Counted from the stretch's first letter, positions 54,809-64,000 are shown. The stretch is DNA of 64,000 nucleotides from Geminicoccus roseus DSM 18922 (GCF_000427665.1 NZ_KE386572.1:1467117-1531116); one strand, 5' to 3'. Program-made: numbers and translations. The notes: generated by a model from the letters alone, not told the origin.

Positions 54809-55927
54809 TCAAGGGAGCGGCAGGATCGCCGGATCGGCGCCGGACGGAAGCGGCGCGGTCACGATCCGGTCCGCGTCGAGATCGACGTCCGTTAGGTCGA
54901 TGCTGCGCAGCACCTGGTCCTCATAGGTCTTCACGTAGTAGCGCCGGTTGGCGAGGTCGGCGATCGACGACCACTGCGTGTATTCCAGCGGCGCATCGGC
55001 CTGGTCCTTCTCCCGGACCCAGCCCTTGGGAATGTCGAAATTGTTCAGGATGTGCTCGGCCAGCCGGACGCTCTCGAGGCCGCCCGGCTGCTTCTCGACC
55101 GACATCGTGTAGCCGAGCGCCCGGATCAGGCGCGACGGCGGCGTCGGGTCGCCCGGGACCCCGAGCAGGCCGGAACCCTGGCCAAGCTGGGCGAACGACG
55201 TTCCTGCCAGTTCCAGCGGCGGCGCGTTGTCGGCGGACAGCTTGATGTAGTTGCGCAGGTTGGTCAGGTGCCAGTCGAAGCCCGGTGCGTTGGTCATGAC
55301 GCCCAGCGGGTTGTCGTAGACCTTCAGTTCGCCGTCGACCGGCTCCACCACCAGCGACGCACCGGACGGGTCGTGCAGCGTGTAGTGGAACGGGGGCACG
55401 AACCCGACCCCCTCCGGCTTCACCCCGATCACCGACACGCTGGCCAGCGCCGCCTTCACCTCGGCCACGGTCGCAAAGCTGGTGAGCGCCCAGGTCAGGA
55501 AGTCCCAGGGCGCCAGCGCCGTGGCCGGGTCGGCCTTGGCCGGATCGGCATAGCCGGCGAAGTCGGGGAAATAGAGGATCCCGCCGGTCAGCCCCTTCTC
55601 GTTGATCCCGTCCACCACCGCCGGCAGGTCCAGGCCGTTCAGTCCGACCACGCCGTACTTGCCCGTCCAGCGCATGCCCGGCTGGCCGTCGGGGCCGGTC
55701 GCGGCCAGGGCGAGCTTTCGGGGGATCACGATCGCCTCGGACTTCAGGTCGAAGCCGAACTCCATGGTCCGGCCGTAGACGGTGCCGCCGTCCGCGGTGG
55801 GGATCGTGAAGCTCGTGCAGGCCTGCGCCACCTGCGGAACCGCCAGGGCCGCAACCGTTGCAAGCGCGGCGACGCGGCGGGTCGCCTGGCGCCAGCACTT
55901 CCTCGCGCGGACGGGGATCGGTCGCAT
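54809..55927 (-). CDS. Secreted choloylglycine-hydrolase-family Ntn amidase
   Basis: The ATG at 55927 gives 372 residues, with a basic signal peptide ending VAQA before C37. Removal of the signal would leave Cys as the N-terminal nucleophile (CTSFTIPTADGGTVYGRTME), the standard activation in bile-salt hydrolases and penicillin V acylases. GVVGLNGLDLPAVVDGINEKGL and FPDFAGYADP fit the family. Relatives also cleave acyl-homoserine lactones. It acts in the periplasm or outside. The true substrate is open. Confidence 0.88.
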   Translation of the reverse strand: MRPIPVRARKCWRQATRRVAALATVAALAVPQVAQACTSFTIPTADGGTVYGRTMEFGFDLKSEAIVIPRKLALAATGPDGQPGMRWTGKYGVVGLNGLDLPAVVDGINEKGLTGGILYFPDFAGYADPAKADPATALAPWDFLTWALTSFATVAEVKAALASVSVIGVKPEGVGFVPPFHYTLHDPSGASLVVEPVDGELKVYDNPLGVMTNAPGFDWHLTNLRNYIKLSADNAPPLELAGTSFAQLGQGSGLLGVPGDPTPPSRLIRALGYTMSVEKQPGGLESVRLAEHILNNFDIPKGWVREKDQADAPLEYTQWSSIADLANRRYYVKTYEDQVLRSIDLTDVDLDADRIVTAPLPSGADPAILPLP

Positions 55928-56375
55928 GGGAGCCTCTTCGGAATCAGGATTGGTTGCAGAAGATCGTGCTGGTTGTGTTGGTATGATCAGGCACGACCAA
56001 TGGGTTCCGCCCGACCATGACCAGGAAATGGCCGGCGCGATAGTGCGGTTGGTAGACTTATTTGTTTTATCCGGAAATTTCTTTGCAAAAGCAGCTTCAG
56101 ATACTGATGTTGCTCGGGCGCAGCAGGATGCTCTGTCATGAGAGTGGTCGGCCTCGCCATTGCCAACAGGGAGGTCGTCCGGCTCGACTTTGCGCCGCCT
56201 CCTGGGGTGCGATATGTCCGTGGCCGACCGGAACCGCCCAGGCTGGCCGTTCCGGCCGCTGCCGGCAGGCTGGTGCAAGATCAGGTCGCTCCGAAGCTAT
56301 CCTGTTCCGGCCAGTCTGTGCTCATTGCTGGCCAGAGAGCGGGCCGCCCGACCGGCCGATAAGGGAGTTCGAGAC
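55928..56375. other. 448-bp intergenic region between the Ntn amidase and fhs genes
   Basis: The middle (about 56040-56110) is AT-rich and likely holds the divergent promoters. A 74-residue open frame at 56138-56362 ends 13 bp before fhs; its codon composition is not distinctive and it matches nothing I know. AAGGGAG at 56361-56367 is the fhs ribosome site. I see no riboswitch that I could defend. Confidence 0.5.
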
Positions 56376-58061
56376 ATGCCGAGCGACATCGAAATCGCCC
56401 GTGCGGCAAAGATGCAGCCGATCCAGCAGGTCGCCGAGAAGCTGGGCATCGCCGCCGACGAACTGCATCCCTATGGCCGCGCCGTCGCCAAGGTTGACCA
56501 TGCCACCATCGACCGGCTGAAGGACCGCCCGGACGGCAAGCTGGTCCTGGTCACCGCGATCAACCCGACCCCGGCCGGCGAGGGCAAGACCACCACCACC
56601 GTGGGCCTGGGCGACGGGCTGAACCGGATCGGCAAGAAGGCGATGATCTGCCTGCGCGAGCCGTCGCTCGGCCCGTGCTTCGGCATGAAGGGCGGAGCCG
56701 CCGGCGGCGGCTATGCCCAGATCGTGCCGATGGAGCAGATCAACCTGCACTTCACCGGCGACTTCCACGCCATCGGCAGCGCCCACAACCTGCTGGCCGC
56801 GATGCTGGACAACCACATCTACTGGGGCAACGAGAGCAGCCTCGACCAGCGCCGGATCGCCTGGCGCCGGGTGGTCGACATGAACGACCGGGCGCTGCGC
56901 CAGATCACCAGCTCGCTGGGCGGCGTCTCCAACGGCTTCCCGCGCGAGGACGGCTTCGACATCACCGTGGCCTCCGAGGTGATGGCGGTGTTCTGCCTGT
57001 CCACCAGCATGGCCGACCTGGAGGAGCGCCTGGGCCGGATGATCGTGGGCTATACCCGCGACCGCAAGCCGGTGCTGGCCAAGGACATCAAGGCGCCCGG
57101 CGCCATGGCGGTCCTGCTCAAGGACGCGTTCATGCCGAACCTGGTCCAGACCCTGGAGAACAACCCGGCCTTCGTCCATGGCGGCCCGTTCGCCAACATC
57201 GCCCATGGCTGCAACTCGGCGATCGCCACCCGCACCGCGCTCAAGCTGGCCGACTACGTGGTCACCGAGGCGGGCTTCGGCGCCGATCTGGGTGCCGAGA
57301 AGTTCTTCGACATCAAGTGCCGCAAGGCCGGGCTCACCCCGGACTGCGCGGTGATCGTCGCGACCATCCGGGCGCTGAAGAGCAATGGCGGGGTCGCCAA
57401 GGACGATCTGGGCACGGAGAATCTCGACGCGCTGAAGAAGGGCATCGTCAACCTCGCCCGCCATGTCCGCAACGTCCGCAAGTTCGGCGTGCCCTCGGTG
57501 GTCGCGATCAACCATTTCGTCACCGACACGCCGGCCGAGCACGACTTCGTGCTGAAATACTGCCGGGAAGAGCTGGGCGTGGAGGCGTTCGTCTGCGCGC
57601 ACTGGGCGGAAGGGTCGGCCGGGATCGAATCTTTGTCCCAGCACGTGGTCCGGCTGTGCGACGAGGGCCATCCGCTGGACGGCCGCGGCTTCACCCATCT
57701 CTATCCCGACGACATGCCGCTCTGGGACAAGGTCAAGACCATCGCCACCGAGATCTACGGGGCGGAGGACATCATCGCCGACAAGAAGATCCGCGACCAG
57801 TTCAAGGAGCTGCAGGCGGCCGGCTACGGCCATTTCCCGATCTGCGTCGCCAAGACCCAGTACAGCTTCTCCACCGACCCGAACCTGAAGGGAGCGCCGT
57901 CCCACCACATGGTCCCGATCCGCGAGGTGCGGGTGTCCGGCGGTGCGGAGTTCCTGGTGGTGATCTGCGGCGAGATCATGACCATGCCGGGCCTGCCCAG
58001 GCGGCCGGCGGCGGAAACGATCCGCATCGATTCCGAGGGGCGGATCGACGGCCTGTTCTAG
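56376..58061 (+). CDS. fhs: Formate--tetrahydrofolate ligase
   Basis: This ATP-dependent enzyme makes 10-formyl-tetrahydrofolate from formate. The 561 residues contain the ATP loop [55 protein letters not shown] and [19 protein letters not shown], all family signatures. A ribosome site AAGGGAG precedes the ATG. It feeds one-carbon units to purine synthesis; purK and purE lie a few kb away but not in the same operon. Confidence 0.95.
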   Translation: MPSDIEIARAAKMQPIQQVAEKLGIAADELHPYGRAVAKVDHATIDRLKDRPDGKLVLVTAINPTPAGEGKTTTTVGLGDGLNRIGKKAMICLREPSLGPCFGMKGGAAGGGYAQIVPMEQINLHFTGDFHAIGSAHNLLAAMLDNHIYWGNESSLDQRRIAWRRVVDMNDRALRQITSSLGGVSNGFPREDGFDITVASEVMAVFCLSTSMADLEERLGRMIVGYTRDRKPVLAKDIKAPGAMAVLLKDAFMPNLVQTLENNPAFVHGGPFANIAHGCNSAIATRTALKLADYVVTEAGFGADLGAEKFFDIKCRKAGLTPDCAVIVATIRALKSNGGVAKDDLGTENLDALKKGIVNLARHVRNVRKFGVPSVVAINHFVTDTPAEHDFVLKYCREELGVEAFVCAHWAEGSAGIESLSQHVVRLCDEGHPLDGRGFTHLYPDDMPLWDKVKTIATEIYGAEDIIADKKIRDQFKELQAAGYGHFPICVAKTQYSFSTDPNLKGAPSHHMVPIREVRVSGGAEFLVVICGEIMTMPGLPRRPAAETIRIDSEGRIDGLF

Positions 58062-58723
58062 GCCGCCGCCAACGCCTGGATACCCCCGGATGCGTTGAAC
58101 CGGCCGCCCCGCCTGTTCCCCCGTCGATCGCGTAGGATTGCGGGGGCGCGGCGGGTCCGATCGCAGACCGGGCCGATGGCGGGCGGAACCGGCCGCTAGC
58201 CTCGGCTCGCTCGGCATCTCCGTGCCATTGTCGCCGAAGGTCCGCCTTTTCGACCTGGCGCCGGTTCGCCTGGCCGCCCATCTGCGCTGCCAGCATCCCC
58301 GCTTCAGCCAGCGCCCCGCCCGGCGATCTCCAAATCTCGGTCGATCTCGACTCGGCCGAGTTCGCCTCGCCGGCTCTTCTGCCGGGCCTGGACCGCGCCC
58401 TCTCCGCAAGCCGGCTGCCACCCCTGGTCCGGCGGATCGGCATGGATCGCAACGCGGGCGAGGAGGTCCGCGCCATCGCCTTGCTGGCCGGGAAAACCGC
58501 CCTGCGCGTCGCCGCCATGGAAGTGGAGACCAAGGGCCAAGGCCGCCTTCTGGATGGCGGCCGGCTGATCGTTCGCCGAAAGCTGTTCGCTTCACCCCGC
58601 CTGGATCCGCATGCCTGCCCTGCTCCGGCCCCCAGGCCGTGGATTTCCCCGCATTAACCTCGTCTTAAGGACCAATCGGTAACCTTCACCCCCGGAACAG
58701 TGGCTTCGGGGACGGGATGGTCC
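58062..58723. other. 662-bp region between fhs and the RTX protease gene, with an orphan coding signal
   Basis: No complete gene with a normal start is present. An open frame in the plus strand (codons in phase with 58322) runs from after a stop near 58133 to 58657; from about 58280 it looks protein-coding, see the pseudogene entry. The last 60 bp hold the ribosome site of the protease gene (GGGACGGGATGG). Confidence 0.55.
58262..58657 (+). pseudogene. Possible gene remnant or non-canonical-start small secreted protein
   Basis: Read in the frame of 58322, this stretch encodes a signal-peptide-like segment ending ASIPASASA, then GDLQISVDLDSAEFASPALL and MDRNAGEEVRAIALLAGK, with strongly GC-biased third positions like real genes here. 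No ATG, GTG or TTG occurs in frame between the preceding stop and 58442. Either the start has been lost (frameshift or mutation), or a rare start is used, or only the C-terminal 71 residues from 58442 are made. The family is not recognised. Confidence 0.35.
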
Positions 58724-60490
58724 ATGACGGCATCGACGTTGCGGCAGGCGGATGGCCAGGCCCCGTTCGTGGCGGGGCTTCCTGGGCCGGACCTGGCGGC
58801 CCCGCGGCCACTGGAAGTGGCGCCGGCCGGCGGCTCCAGCCATGTCGGCGCCAGCGCCACCGGCGATGCGGCCGTTGATTCGCTGATCGCCGGCACGCGC
58901 TGGCAGCCCGACGCCGACGGCGGGCTGACGATCGCCTACAGCTTCGCCTCGCTCGCCTCCTCCTGGCGGATCGGCTACGGCAACGACGAGCCGGGCTTCT
59001 GGGCCGGCGACTTCTCCGCCGCCGAGAAGGCGGTGATCCGCCAGGCCCTCGGCGCCTGGTCGGCGGTGGCCGACATCAGCTTCGTCGAGGTGGCCGACAG
59101 CGAGGCGGCAGTGGGCGACATCCGCTTCGGCCGCTCGATGCTGCCTTCCACCGCCTGGGCCTACCTCCCGGGTGGCGAGGCCGAGCACGGCGACATCTGG
59201 CTGGGCCAGCAGCGCTTCCCGACCATCGAGGAGCCGGACCTGGTCGACTGGATCTATGCGCCCGGCACCTGGCGCTACTTTACCCTGATGCACGAGATCG
59301 GCCATGCGCTGGGCCTCGTCCACCCCCATGACGGCGACGGCGTGGGTGCCGCACTGGATCCCGCCGCCGACTGGATCGGCGCCTCGATCATGAGCTACCG
59401 CTCCTGCCCGGGCCAGGCCGCGTTGCAGGGCTATGGCGTCGAGTTTTACCCGACCACGCCCATGGGCCTGGACGTGGCGGCGATGCAGTCGCTCTATGGC
59501 GCGGCCGAGGCCCAGGCCGGCAACACCGTCTGGCGCTGGAGCGAGGATGCGCGGGTGTACCAGACGATCTGGGACGCAGGCGGCATCGACACGATCGACT
59601 GGTCGAACCAGGTGAACGCCGCCACCATCCGGCTGGCCGAAGGGAGCTGGTCGGAGCTGGGCGATCCCTACCGCTGGAGCGTGGAAGGCGGCGGCAGCCT
59701 GCCCGGAACCCTGTTCATCGCAGCCGGCAGCGTGATCGAGAACGCGCTGGGCGGCGAGGGCGGCGACCGGATCGAGGGCAACGGGCAGGCCAACCGGCTG
59801 GAAGGCATGGGCGGCGACGACCTGCTGTTCGGCGACGGCGGAGCCGACGCCCTGTTCGGCGGCGCCGGCGACGACCGGATCGAGGGTGGCGACGGCGACG
59901 ACCTGGTGTCCGGCCAGCATGGCGGCGACCTGATCCTGGGCGGCGAGGGCGACGACTGGCTCCATGGCTTTGCCGGCGCCGACCGGCTCTTTGGCGAGGG
60001 CGGGCGCGACGTCCTCTCGGGAGGCGACGGCAGCGACCGGCTCTATGGCGACCTTGGCGACGACCTCCTGGATGGCGGCAGCGGCGACGACTTCCTTTAC
60101 GGCGGGGTCGGCGACAACCGCCTGTCCGGCGGCACCGGCGCCGATCTGGTTGCCGGGGGCGGCGGCAGCGACTGGCTGGTGGGCGGCGCCGGCGCCGACC
60201 TGCTGGACGGCGGCAGCGGCGACGACCTGATGTTCGGCGGTGCCGGCGACGACCTGATCATCGCCTGGTACGGCCAGGACACGATCGATGGCGGGGCCGG
60301 GACCGACACGCTGTCGGTGGCGTTCGATTCAACCGGCTACCGGGTCGAGGGAACGCTCACCGCCGGCCGGTTGGTGGATATCGGTCCAGGCGACGGCGAT
60401 CTGGGCATCGACAGCCTGCGCTCGATCGAGGCGGTTCAGTTCCTGGACCGGACCCTGGTCTGGCAGAACGGCCAGTGGCTGGAAGGATGA
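58724..60490 (+). CDS. Serralysin-like RTX metalloprotease
   Basis: This is a 588-residue protein without a classical signal peptide. The zinc motif HEIGHALGLVHP is at 190-201 and the Met-turn IMSYR near 223, as in the serralysin (M10B) family. Residues ~345-535 carry about nineteen tandem GGxGxDxLx calcium-binding nonapeptides (GGAGDDRIE, GGSGDDLMF). The end carries a non-repetitive ~60-residue domain that should contain the type I secretion signal. No dedicated ABC/MFP secretion genes or Inh-type inhibitor lie beside it; the TolC at 41.6 kb could be the outer channel. It probably degrades external protein. Confidence 0.92.
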   Translation: MTASTLRQADGQAPFVAGLPGPDLAAPRPLEVAPAGGSSHVGASATGDAAVDSLIAGTRWQPDADGGLTIAYSFASLASSWRIGYGNDEPGFWAGDFSAAEKAVIRQALGAWSAVADISFVEVADSEAAVGDIRFGRSMLPSTAWAYLPGGEAEHGDIWLGQQRFPTIEEPDLVDWIYAPGTWRYFTLMHEIGHALGLVHPHDGDGVGAALDPAADWIGASIMSYRSCPGQAALQGYGVEFYPTTPMGLDVAAMQSLYGAAEAQAGNTVWRWSEDARVYQTIWDAGGIDTIDWSNQVNAATIRLAEGSWSELGDPYRWSVEGGGSLPGTLFIAAGSVIENALGGEGGDRIEGNGQANRLEGMGGDDLLFGDGGADALFGGAGDDRIEGGDGDDLVSGQHGGDLILGGEGDDWLHGFAGADRLFGEGGRDVLSGGDGSDRLYGDLGDDLLDGGSGDDFLYGGVGDNRLSGGTGADLVAGGGGSDWLVGGAGADLLDGGSGDDLMFGGAGDDLIIAWYGQDTIDGGAGTDTLSVAFDSTGYRVEGTLTAGRLVDIGPGDGDLGIDSLRSIEAVQFLDRTLVWQNGQWLEG

Positions 60491-61411
60491 TCCCGACCTG
60501 CCGAAGGACCGGCCTGGTCGCAGCCATGACGGGCCATGCAGGACCGGATGCAGGCCAGGGGCTTCCTGCCAGGGTCGGCGCGAGCCGGACCAGCGGGCGG
60601 CGACGGGTCGATCGCCTGGGCCCTGGATGGCTCGGCACGTGAACACGGCCCGGCTGGGCTGGAGCGCCAGGCGCATGGGAACGCGGTGACGCGCTGCCAG
60701 GCAGGGCTGCACGACCGGCCGGATGGGCCTGATGCCGGGCGAGCCGGCTGCCTTGAAGGCCCGGATGCCATGGAATGTCGCTCCGGAGCGGGATGGGGAG
60801 AGTGCATGGCCATGAGTGGATTTGGGCGGCTTTCCCGAAGCAGCTGAGGGGGCCTGCTCGGCGTTTGGGGCATGGGCCGCCTGCTTTGGCCCCTTCACCT
60901 GATCCGGCCGACGACATGCCTCGGGCATGATCCCAAAGAATTGGCCTTGTCGGCCGTATCGGGATTGGAACGCCGGCCGAGGCTTGTCCGGACCAGCGGC
61001 TACGGCCGTGGGATCAGGCTGGAGCGGGATCCGGCCGGAAGGGCTGGATCTGTCGGCGCTGGTATTCACGCTGGATGCGCCCGTCCGGCCCTGCCAGGAA
61101 GCGCTCCCCGAACTTCTACCTGTTCGCCACCCCCGGCCCTGGAGGATCAGGCCTTCTCCCTCGTTCTGCCTGACCCCGACACCCGGCCAAGGAGCCTGTT
61201 CCTGCCGAAGAGCTGTCCAGCCGGGCGAGACCGGCATCCACGCTCCCAGGCGGCCTGAGGTACAACCGGCATGGCGCCGCTGCACCGGCTGCTTCGGGTC
61301 CAACCTGGTCGAGCGGGTCTGGCCAGGGCTGGCCAGAGCGCTTGCACTCCCGCCGCGTGCCCGATGGTCGCCAAAGCCTCCTCGCCGGCCCGCCTGGAAC
61401 CGGCCGGCGGC
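60491..61411. other. 921-bp region without a supportable gene
   Basis: Several open frames exist on both strands, but they are Pro/Arg/Gly-rich shadows without ribosome sites or recognisable families. Small hairpin-forming motifs occur, for example ATGCC-TCG-GGCAT near 60916, which look like degenerate intergenic repeats. It may hold the remains of decayed genes. Nothing more is seen. Confidence 0.55.
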
Positions 61412-62488
61412 TCAGGCAGGCTCGCCGAACGAAATCCCCAGGCCGCGGGCGGTGTGGACCAGCGTGTCGTTGGGATCGACGGCGCGGGTGCCGGCGGTCA
61501 CCGCCTCCAGCGGCACGTCCACCACCCGGCGGTCCTGCCAGGCGACCATCCGGTCGAAGCGGCCCTGCGCCACCAGGTCGACCGCGCTCACCCCGAAGGC
61601 GGAAGCGACGATCCGGTCGAGCGGCGAGGGCGAGCCGCCGCGCTGGACATGGCCCAGCACGGTCACCCGGCTCTCCGCCCCGGTACGCTTGGCGACCTCC
61701 TCGGCGATCACCCGGCCGATCCCGCCATAGCGGCTCTGCCCGTGCGCGTCGGTGACCATCCGCACCGACCCCTCCGGCGACTTCACCGATTCCGCCACCA
61801 CCACCAGCGAGAAGTTGCGGCCGATCCGGCGCCGCTCCTCGATCTTCGCGCAGACCGCCTCCAGCCGGTAGGGGATCTCCGGGATGAGCACCACGTCGGC
61901 GCCGCCGGCGATCCCGGCAGACAGGGCGATGTAGCCGGCATCCCGGCCCATCACCTCCAGCACCATCACCCGGTTGTGGCTGGCGGCGGTGACGTGCAGC
62001 CGGTCGACCGCCTCGGTGGCGATCTCGACCGAGGTGGAATGGCCGACCGCGTGCTCGGTGAGGTCGACATCGTTGTCGATGGTCTTGGGCACGCCCACCA
62101 GGTTCCAGCCGCCGGCAAGCGCAAGCTTGCGCAGGATCGCGAGGCTGCCGTCGCCGCCGATCCCGATCAGCGCGTCCAGGCCCAGCTCATGGTAGCCCTG
62201 GATGATCTCCCGGGAGCGGTCGACCGTGCCGCCCTCGCCGTTCGGGTAGGCGTAGGGGTTGCCGCGGTTGGTGGTGCCCAGGATGGTGCCGCCCAGGTGC
62301 AGGATCCCGCTGGTGGTCTCGCTGGTGAGCGGGATCGCCGCAACCGGCCGGCACAGGAGGCCATGGGTCGCCTCGCGGATGCCGAACACCTCCATGCCAT
62401 GGCCATAGACCGCCCGCAGCATCACCGCCCGGATCACGGCGTTCAGGCCGGCGCAGTCGCCCCCGCTGGTGAGCACGCCAAGTCGCAT
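61412..62488 (-). CDS. 6-phosphofructokinase (group with Gly/Lys cofactor residues)
   Basis: This is a 358-residue phosphofructokinase phosphorylating fructose 6-phosphate. LTSGGDCAGLNAVIRAV binds the nucleotide, GGDGS is at 111-115, and PKTIDND with catalytic D138 follows. MGRDAGYIAL and GHVQRGGSPSPLDR are family motifs. The pair G114/K135 aligns with E. coli G104/G124: Gly at the first is typical of ATP users, while Lys at the second is typical of the PPi or mixed group. Whether it uses ATP or PPi is therefore open. Confidence 0.9.
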   Translation of the reverse strand: MRLGVLTSGGDCAGLNAVIRAVMLRAVYGHGMEVFGIREATHGLLCRPVAAIPLTSETTSGILHLGGTILGTTNRGNPYAYPNGEGGTVDRSREIIQGYHELGLDALIGIGGDGSLAILRKLALAGGWNLVGVPKTIDNDVDLTEHAVGHSTSVEIATEAVDRLHVTAASHNRVMVLEVMGRDAGYIALSAGIAGGADVVLIPEIPYRLEAVCAKIEERRRIGRNFSLVVVAESVKSPEGSVRMVTDAHGQSRYGGIGRVIAEEVAKRTGAESRVTVLGHVQRGGSPSPLDRIVASAFGVSAVDLVAQGRFDRMVAWQDRRVVDVPLEAVTAGTRAVDPNDTLVHTARGLGISFGEPA

Positions 62489-62586
62489 CTGCCCTCTCCC
62501 GGAAACCTCGACTGCCTGCCAAGCTGCACGCCCAGCTGCAAACTGGTATAGTCGATCGCCTGCAGCGGGGAGAGACCAAGCGGACG

Positions 62587-62796
62587 ATGGCCGATGAAAT
62601 CGACAAGCGCGAGATCGACACCGAACTCGAGGGGCTGAGGGCTGCCCACCGCGCCCTGGACGACCTGATCCGTCAGCTGACCGCCGAGGGGGCGGCCGAC
62701 CAGCTGCGCGTCCAGCGGCTGAAAAAGCGCAAGCTGATGCTGAAGGACAGGATCAGCACGATGGAAGGCGACCGCATCCCCGACATCATCGCCTGA
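62587..62796 (+). CDS. YdcH/DUF465-family small protein
   Basis: This is a 69-residue charged helical protein (EIDKREIDTELEGLRAAHRA, then RLKKRKLMLKDRISTME), typical of YdcH/DUF465 proteins of unknown function. It probably forms a coiled coil. It is divergent from the phosphofructokinase gene (98 bp) and converges on purK. Confidence 0.85.
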   Translation: MADEIDKREIDTELEGLRAAHRALDDLIRQLTAEGAADQLRVQRLKKRKLMLKDRISTMEGDRIPDIIA

Positions 62797-62833
62797 CGAC
62801 CGGCCAGCCGCCTTCGCCGGATCCGGCTTTCGG

Positions 62834-63925
62834 TCAGCCGTCCAGCCCGTCCGGGCGTTCGCCTAGGGGGAACAGAAGGTTGAGGTGGCCCATCTTGCGG
62901 CCGGGCTTGGTTTCGGTCTTGCCGTAGAGATGCAGGCGCAGGCCGGGCTTGGCCAGGAGCTCCGGCCAGGCCTCGGCCTCGAAGCCCAGGAGGTTGCGCA
63001 TCAGCGCGTCGTGGTGGCGGGCCGGGCTGCCCAGCGGCAGGCCGCACACCGCCCGGACCAGCTGCTCGAACTGGCAGGTGGCGCAGGCATCCATGGTCCA
63101 GTGCCCGGAATTGTGCGGCCGCGGCGCCAGCTCGTTGACCAGGACCCGCCCGTCCCTGGCCAGGAACATCTCGACCCCCAGCACGCCCACCAGGTCCAGG
63201 GCCACCGCGATCTGCTCGGCCATCGCCACCGCCTCGGCGCGCTGCGCCTCGCTCAGGCGGGCAGGGGCCAGGGTCAGCGCCAGCACATGGTCGGCATGGC
63301 GGTTCTCGACCGGGTCGAAGCTGGCCTGGCTGCCGTCCGCGCCGCGCGCGGTCACCACCGAGAACTCGAAGGCGAAGTCGACGAACGCCTCCAGGATCGC
63401 CGGGCCGCCGCCGATCCGCTCCAGCGCGCCCTGGACGTCCGCCGGCGTGCGCAGGGCGGTCTGGCCCTTGCCGTCATAGCCTAGCCGGGTGGTCTTCAGG
63501 ATGGCGGGCAGCCCGACCCGTTCGACCGCCAGCGCCAGCTCCGCCTGGTCGGCCACCGGGGCGAACGGGGTCACCCCGATGCCCAGCCCCTCGACGAAGC
63601 GCTTCTCCGCGATCCGCTCCTGGCAGACCGCCAGCACCGCGGTGCCCGGCCGGACCGGCACGCGCTCGGCCAGATGCTCCACCGTGGTGGTCGGCACGTT
63701 TTCCCATTCCAGGGTGACCACGTCGACCGCGGCGGCGAACCGGTCGAGGGCGGCGCGGTCGTCGAAGGCGGCGCGGGTCTGCGCCGCCGAGACCAGGGCC
63801 GCCGGCTGCTCGGTCTCGGGCGCGAAGACATGGCAGCGATAGCCCAGCCGCGCGGCGGCCAGCGCGGTCATCCGGCCGAGCTGGCCGCCGCCTAGGATTC
63901 CGATGGTCGAGCCGGGCGGGATCAT
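62834..63925 (-). CDS. purK: N5-carboxyaminoimidazole ribonucleotide synthase PurK
   Basis: PurK uses ATP and bicarbonate to carboxylate aminoimidazole ribonucleotide. The 363 residues have GILGGGQLGRMTALAAARLG, VVTLEWENVP, ILKTTRLGYDGKGQ, the ATP-grasp core and VNELAPRPHNSGHWTMDAC. The ATG at 63925 is preferred; a GTG at 63931 is in frame. It follows purE in the usual order with a 33-bp gap. Confidence 0.95.
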   Translation of the reverse strand: MIPPGSTIGILGGGQLGRMTALAAARLGYRCHVFAPETEQPAALVSAAQTRAAFDDRAALDRFAAAVDVVTLEWENVPTTTVEHLAERVPVRPGTAVLAVCQERIAEKRFVEGLGIGVTPFAPVADQAELALAVERVGLPAILKTTRLGYDGKGQTALRTPADVQGALERIGGGPAILEAFVDFAFEFSVVTARGADGSQASFDPVENRHADHVLALTLAPARLSEAQRAEAVAMAEQIAVALDLVGVLGVEMFLARDGRVLVNELAPRPHNSGHWTMDACATCQFEQLVRAVCGLPLGSPARHHDALMRNLLGFEAEAWPELLAKPGLRLHLYGKTETKPGRKMGHLNLLFPLGERPDGLDG

Positions 63926-63958
63926 GGGCACGTGCAGGGTCCGTCCAGGAGGAAGAGG

Positions 63959-64000
63959 TCAGTCCTCGACGCTGTCCGGCACCGATTCGGTCTGGGCCAG
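63959..64000 (-). CDS. purE: PurE C-terminus (partial)
   Basis: Only the final 13 codons are inside the window, reading LAQTESVPDSVED then TGA. The position just before purK, and the QT-x-x-V pattern, fit the end of N5-carboxyaminoimidazole ribonucleotide mutase PurE. The call rests mainly on context. Confidence 0.7.
   Translation of the reverse strand: MAQTESVPDSVED

Noticed and set aside
56138-56362. 74-residue open frame just upstream of fhs
   Set aside because: No ribosome site, undistinguished codon use and no recognised relatives; more likely leader DNA.
56322-58595. 757-residue minus-strand open frame across fhs
   Set aside because: Composition is shadow-like and the plus strand carries an unmistakable formate-tetrahydrofolate ligase.
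60491-61411. Open frames between the RTX protease and phosphofructokinase genes
   Set aside because: Several overlapping Pro/Arg-rich frames on both strands, none with a ribosome site or family motif.

Overview
The window is about 64 kb of GC-rich bacterial chromosome. It carries the gene neighbourhood that surrounds the replication origin in Alphaproteobacteria: parB-parA-rsmG-mnmG, mnmE, rho-hemJ-hemE, then a gene for the PPDK/PEP-synthase regulatory protein (the RP001/CC_0001 family). Gene content suggests a free-living Rhodospirillales- or Geminicoccales-like alphaproteobacterium, but species cannot be read from the sequence. No rRNA, tRNA, CRISPR array or insertion sequence was seen.

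Layout. (1) 1-7.4 kb is a surface-glycan region. It holds a large protein entering from the left edge (Wzt-like sugar-binding end, two long helical repeats, methyltransferase), an FkbM methyltransferase, a NeuB-type nonulosonate synthase, an SDR, a VapBC-type toxin-antitoxin pair and an aldehyde dehydrogenase. (2) 7.6-15.9 kb holds a GGDEF-EAL signalling protein, an ABC1/UbiB-like kinase, an oligoendopeptidase F, an acyl-CoA synthetase, and a small membrane protein divergent from an XRE regulator. (3) 16-24.4 kb is the parB-parA-rsmG-mnmG and mnmE block on the minus strand, interrupted by a plus-strand Na+/H+ antiporter. It carries two parS sites. (4) 24.4-34.5 kb is a metabolic and transport interlude: a YyaL-like protein, quinone oxidoreductase, TauE/SafE permease, UbiH-like monooxygenase and RND pump with adaptor. 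(5) 34.6-39.6 kb is rho-hemJ-hemE, then a 409-bp gap that I propose as oriC, then the PPDK regulator. (6) 39.6-43 kb holds an unknown membrane protein, dinB and a tolC-like gene. (7) 43-52.5 kb holds a formamidase-like gene, then an iron island: siderophore receptor, piuC and a Sel1 protein, facing a nodT-macB-macA exporter. (8) 52.5-64 kb holds a phasin with a PhaR-type operator, a methyltransferase, a cupin, a secreted Ntn-hydrolase, fhs, an RTX serralysin, phosphofructokinase, a YdcH-like protein, purK and the end of purE.

Together: most conserved genes left of 38.3 kb point left and most genes right of it point right. This is what leading-strand transcription away from an origin near 38.3-38.7 kb would give. 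The two parS sites lie 16-20 kb from that point, next to parAB. Accessory modules (surface sugar, iron uptake and efflux, PHA granule, RTX protease) are set between the conserved blocks.
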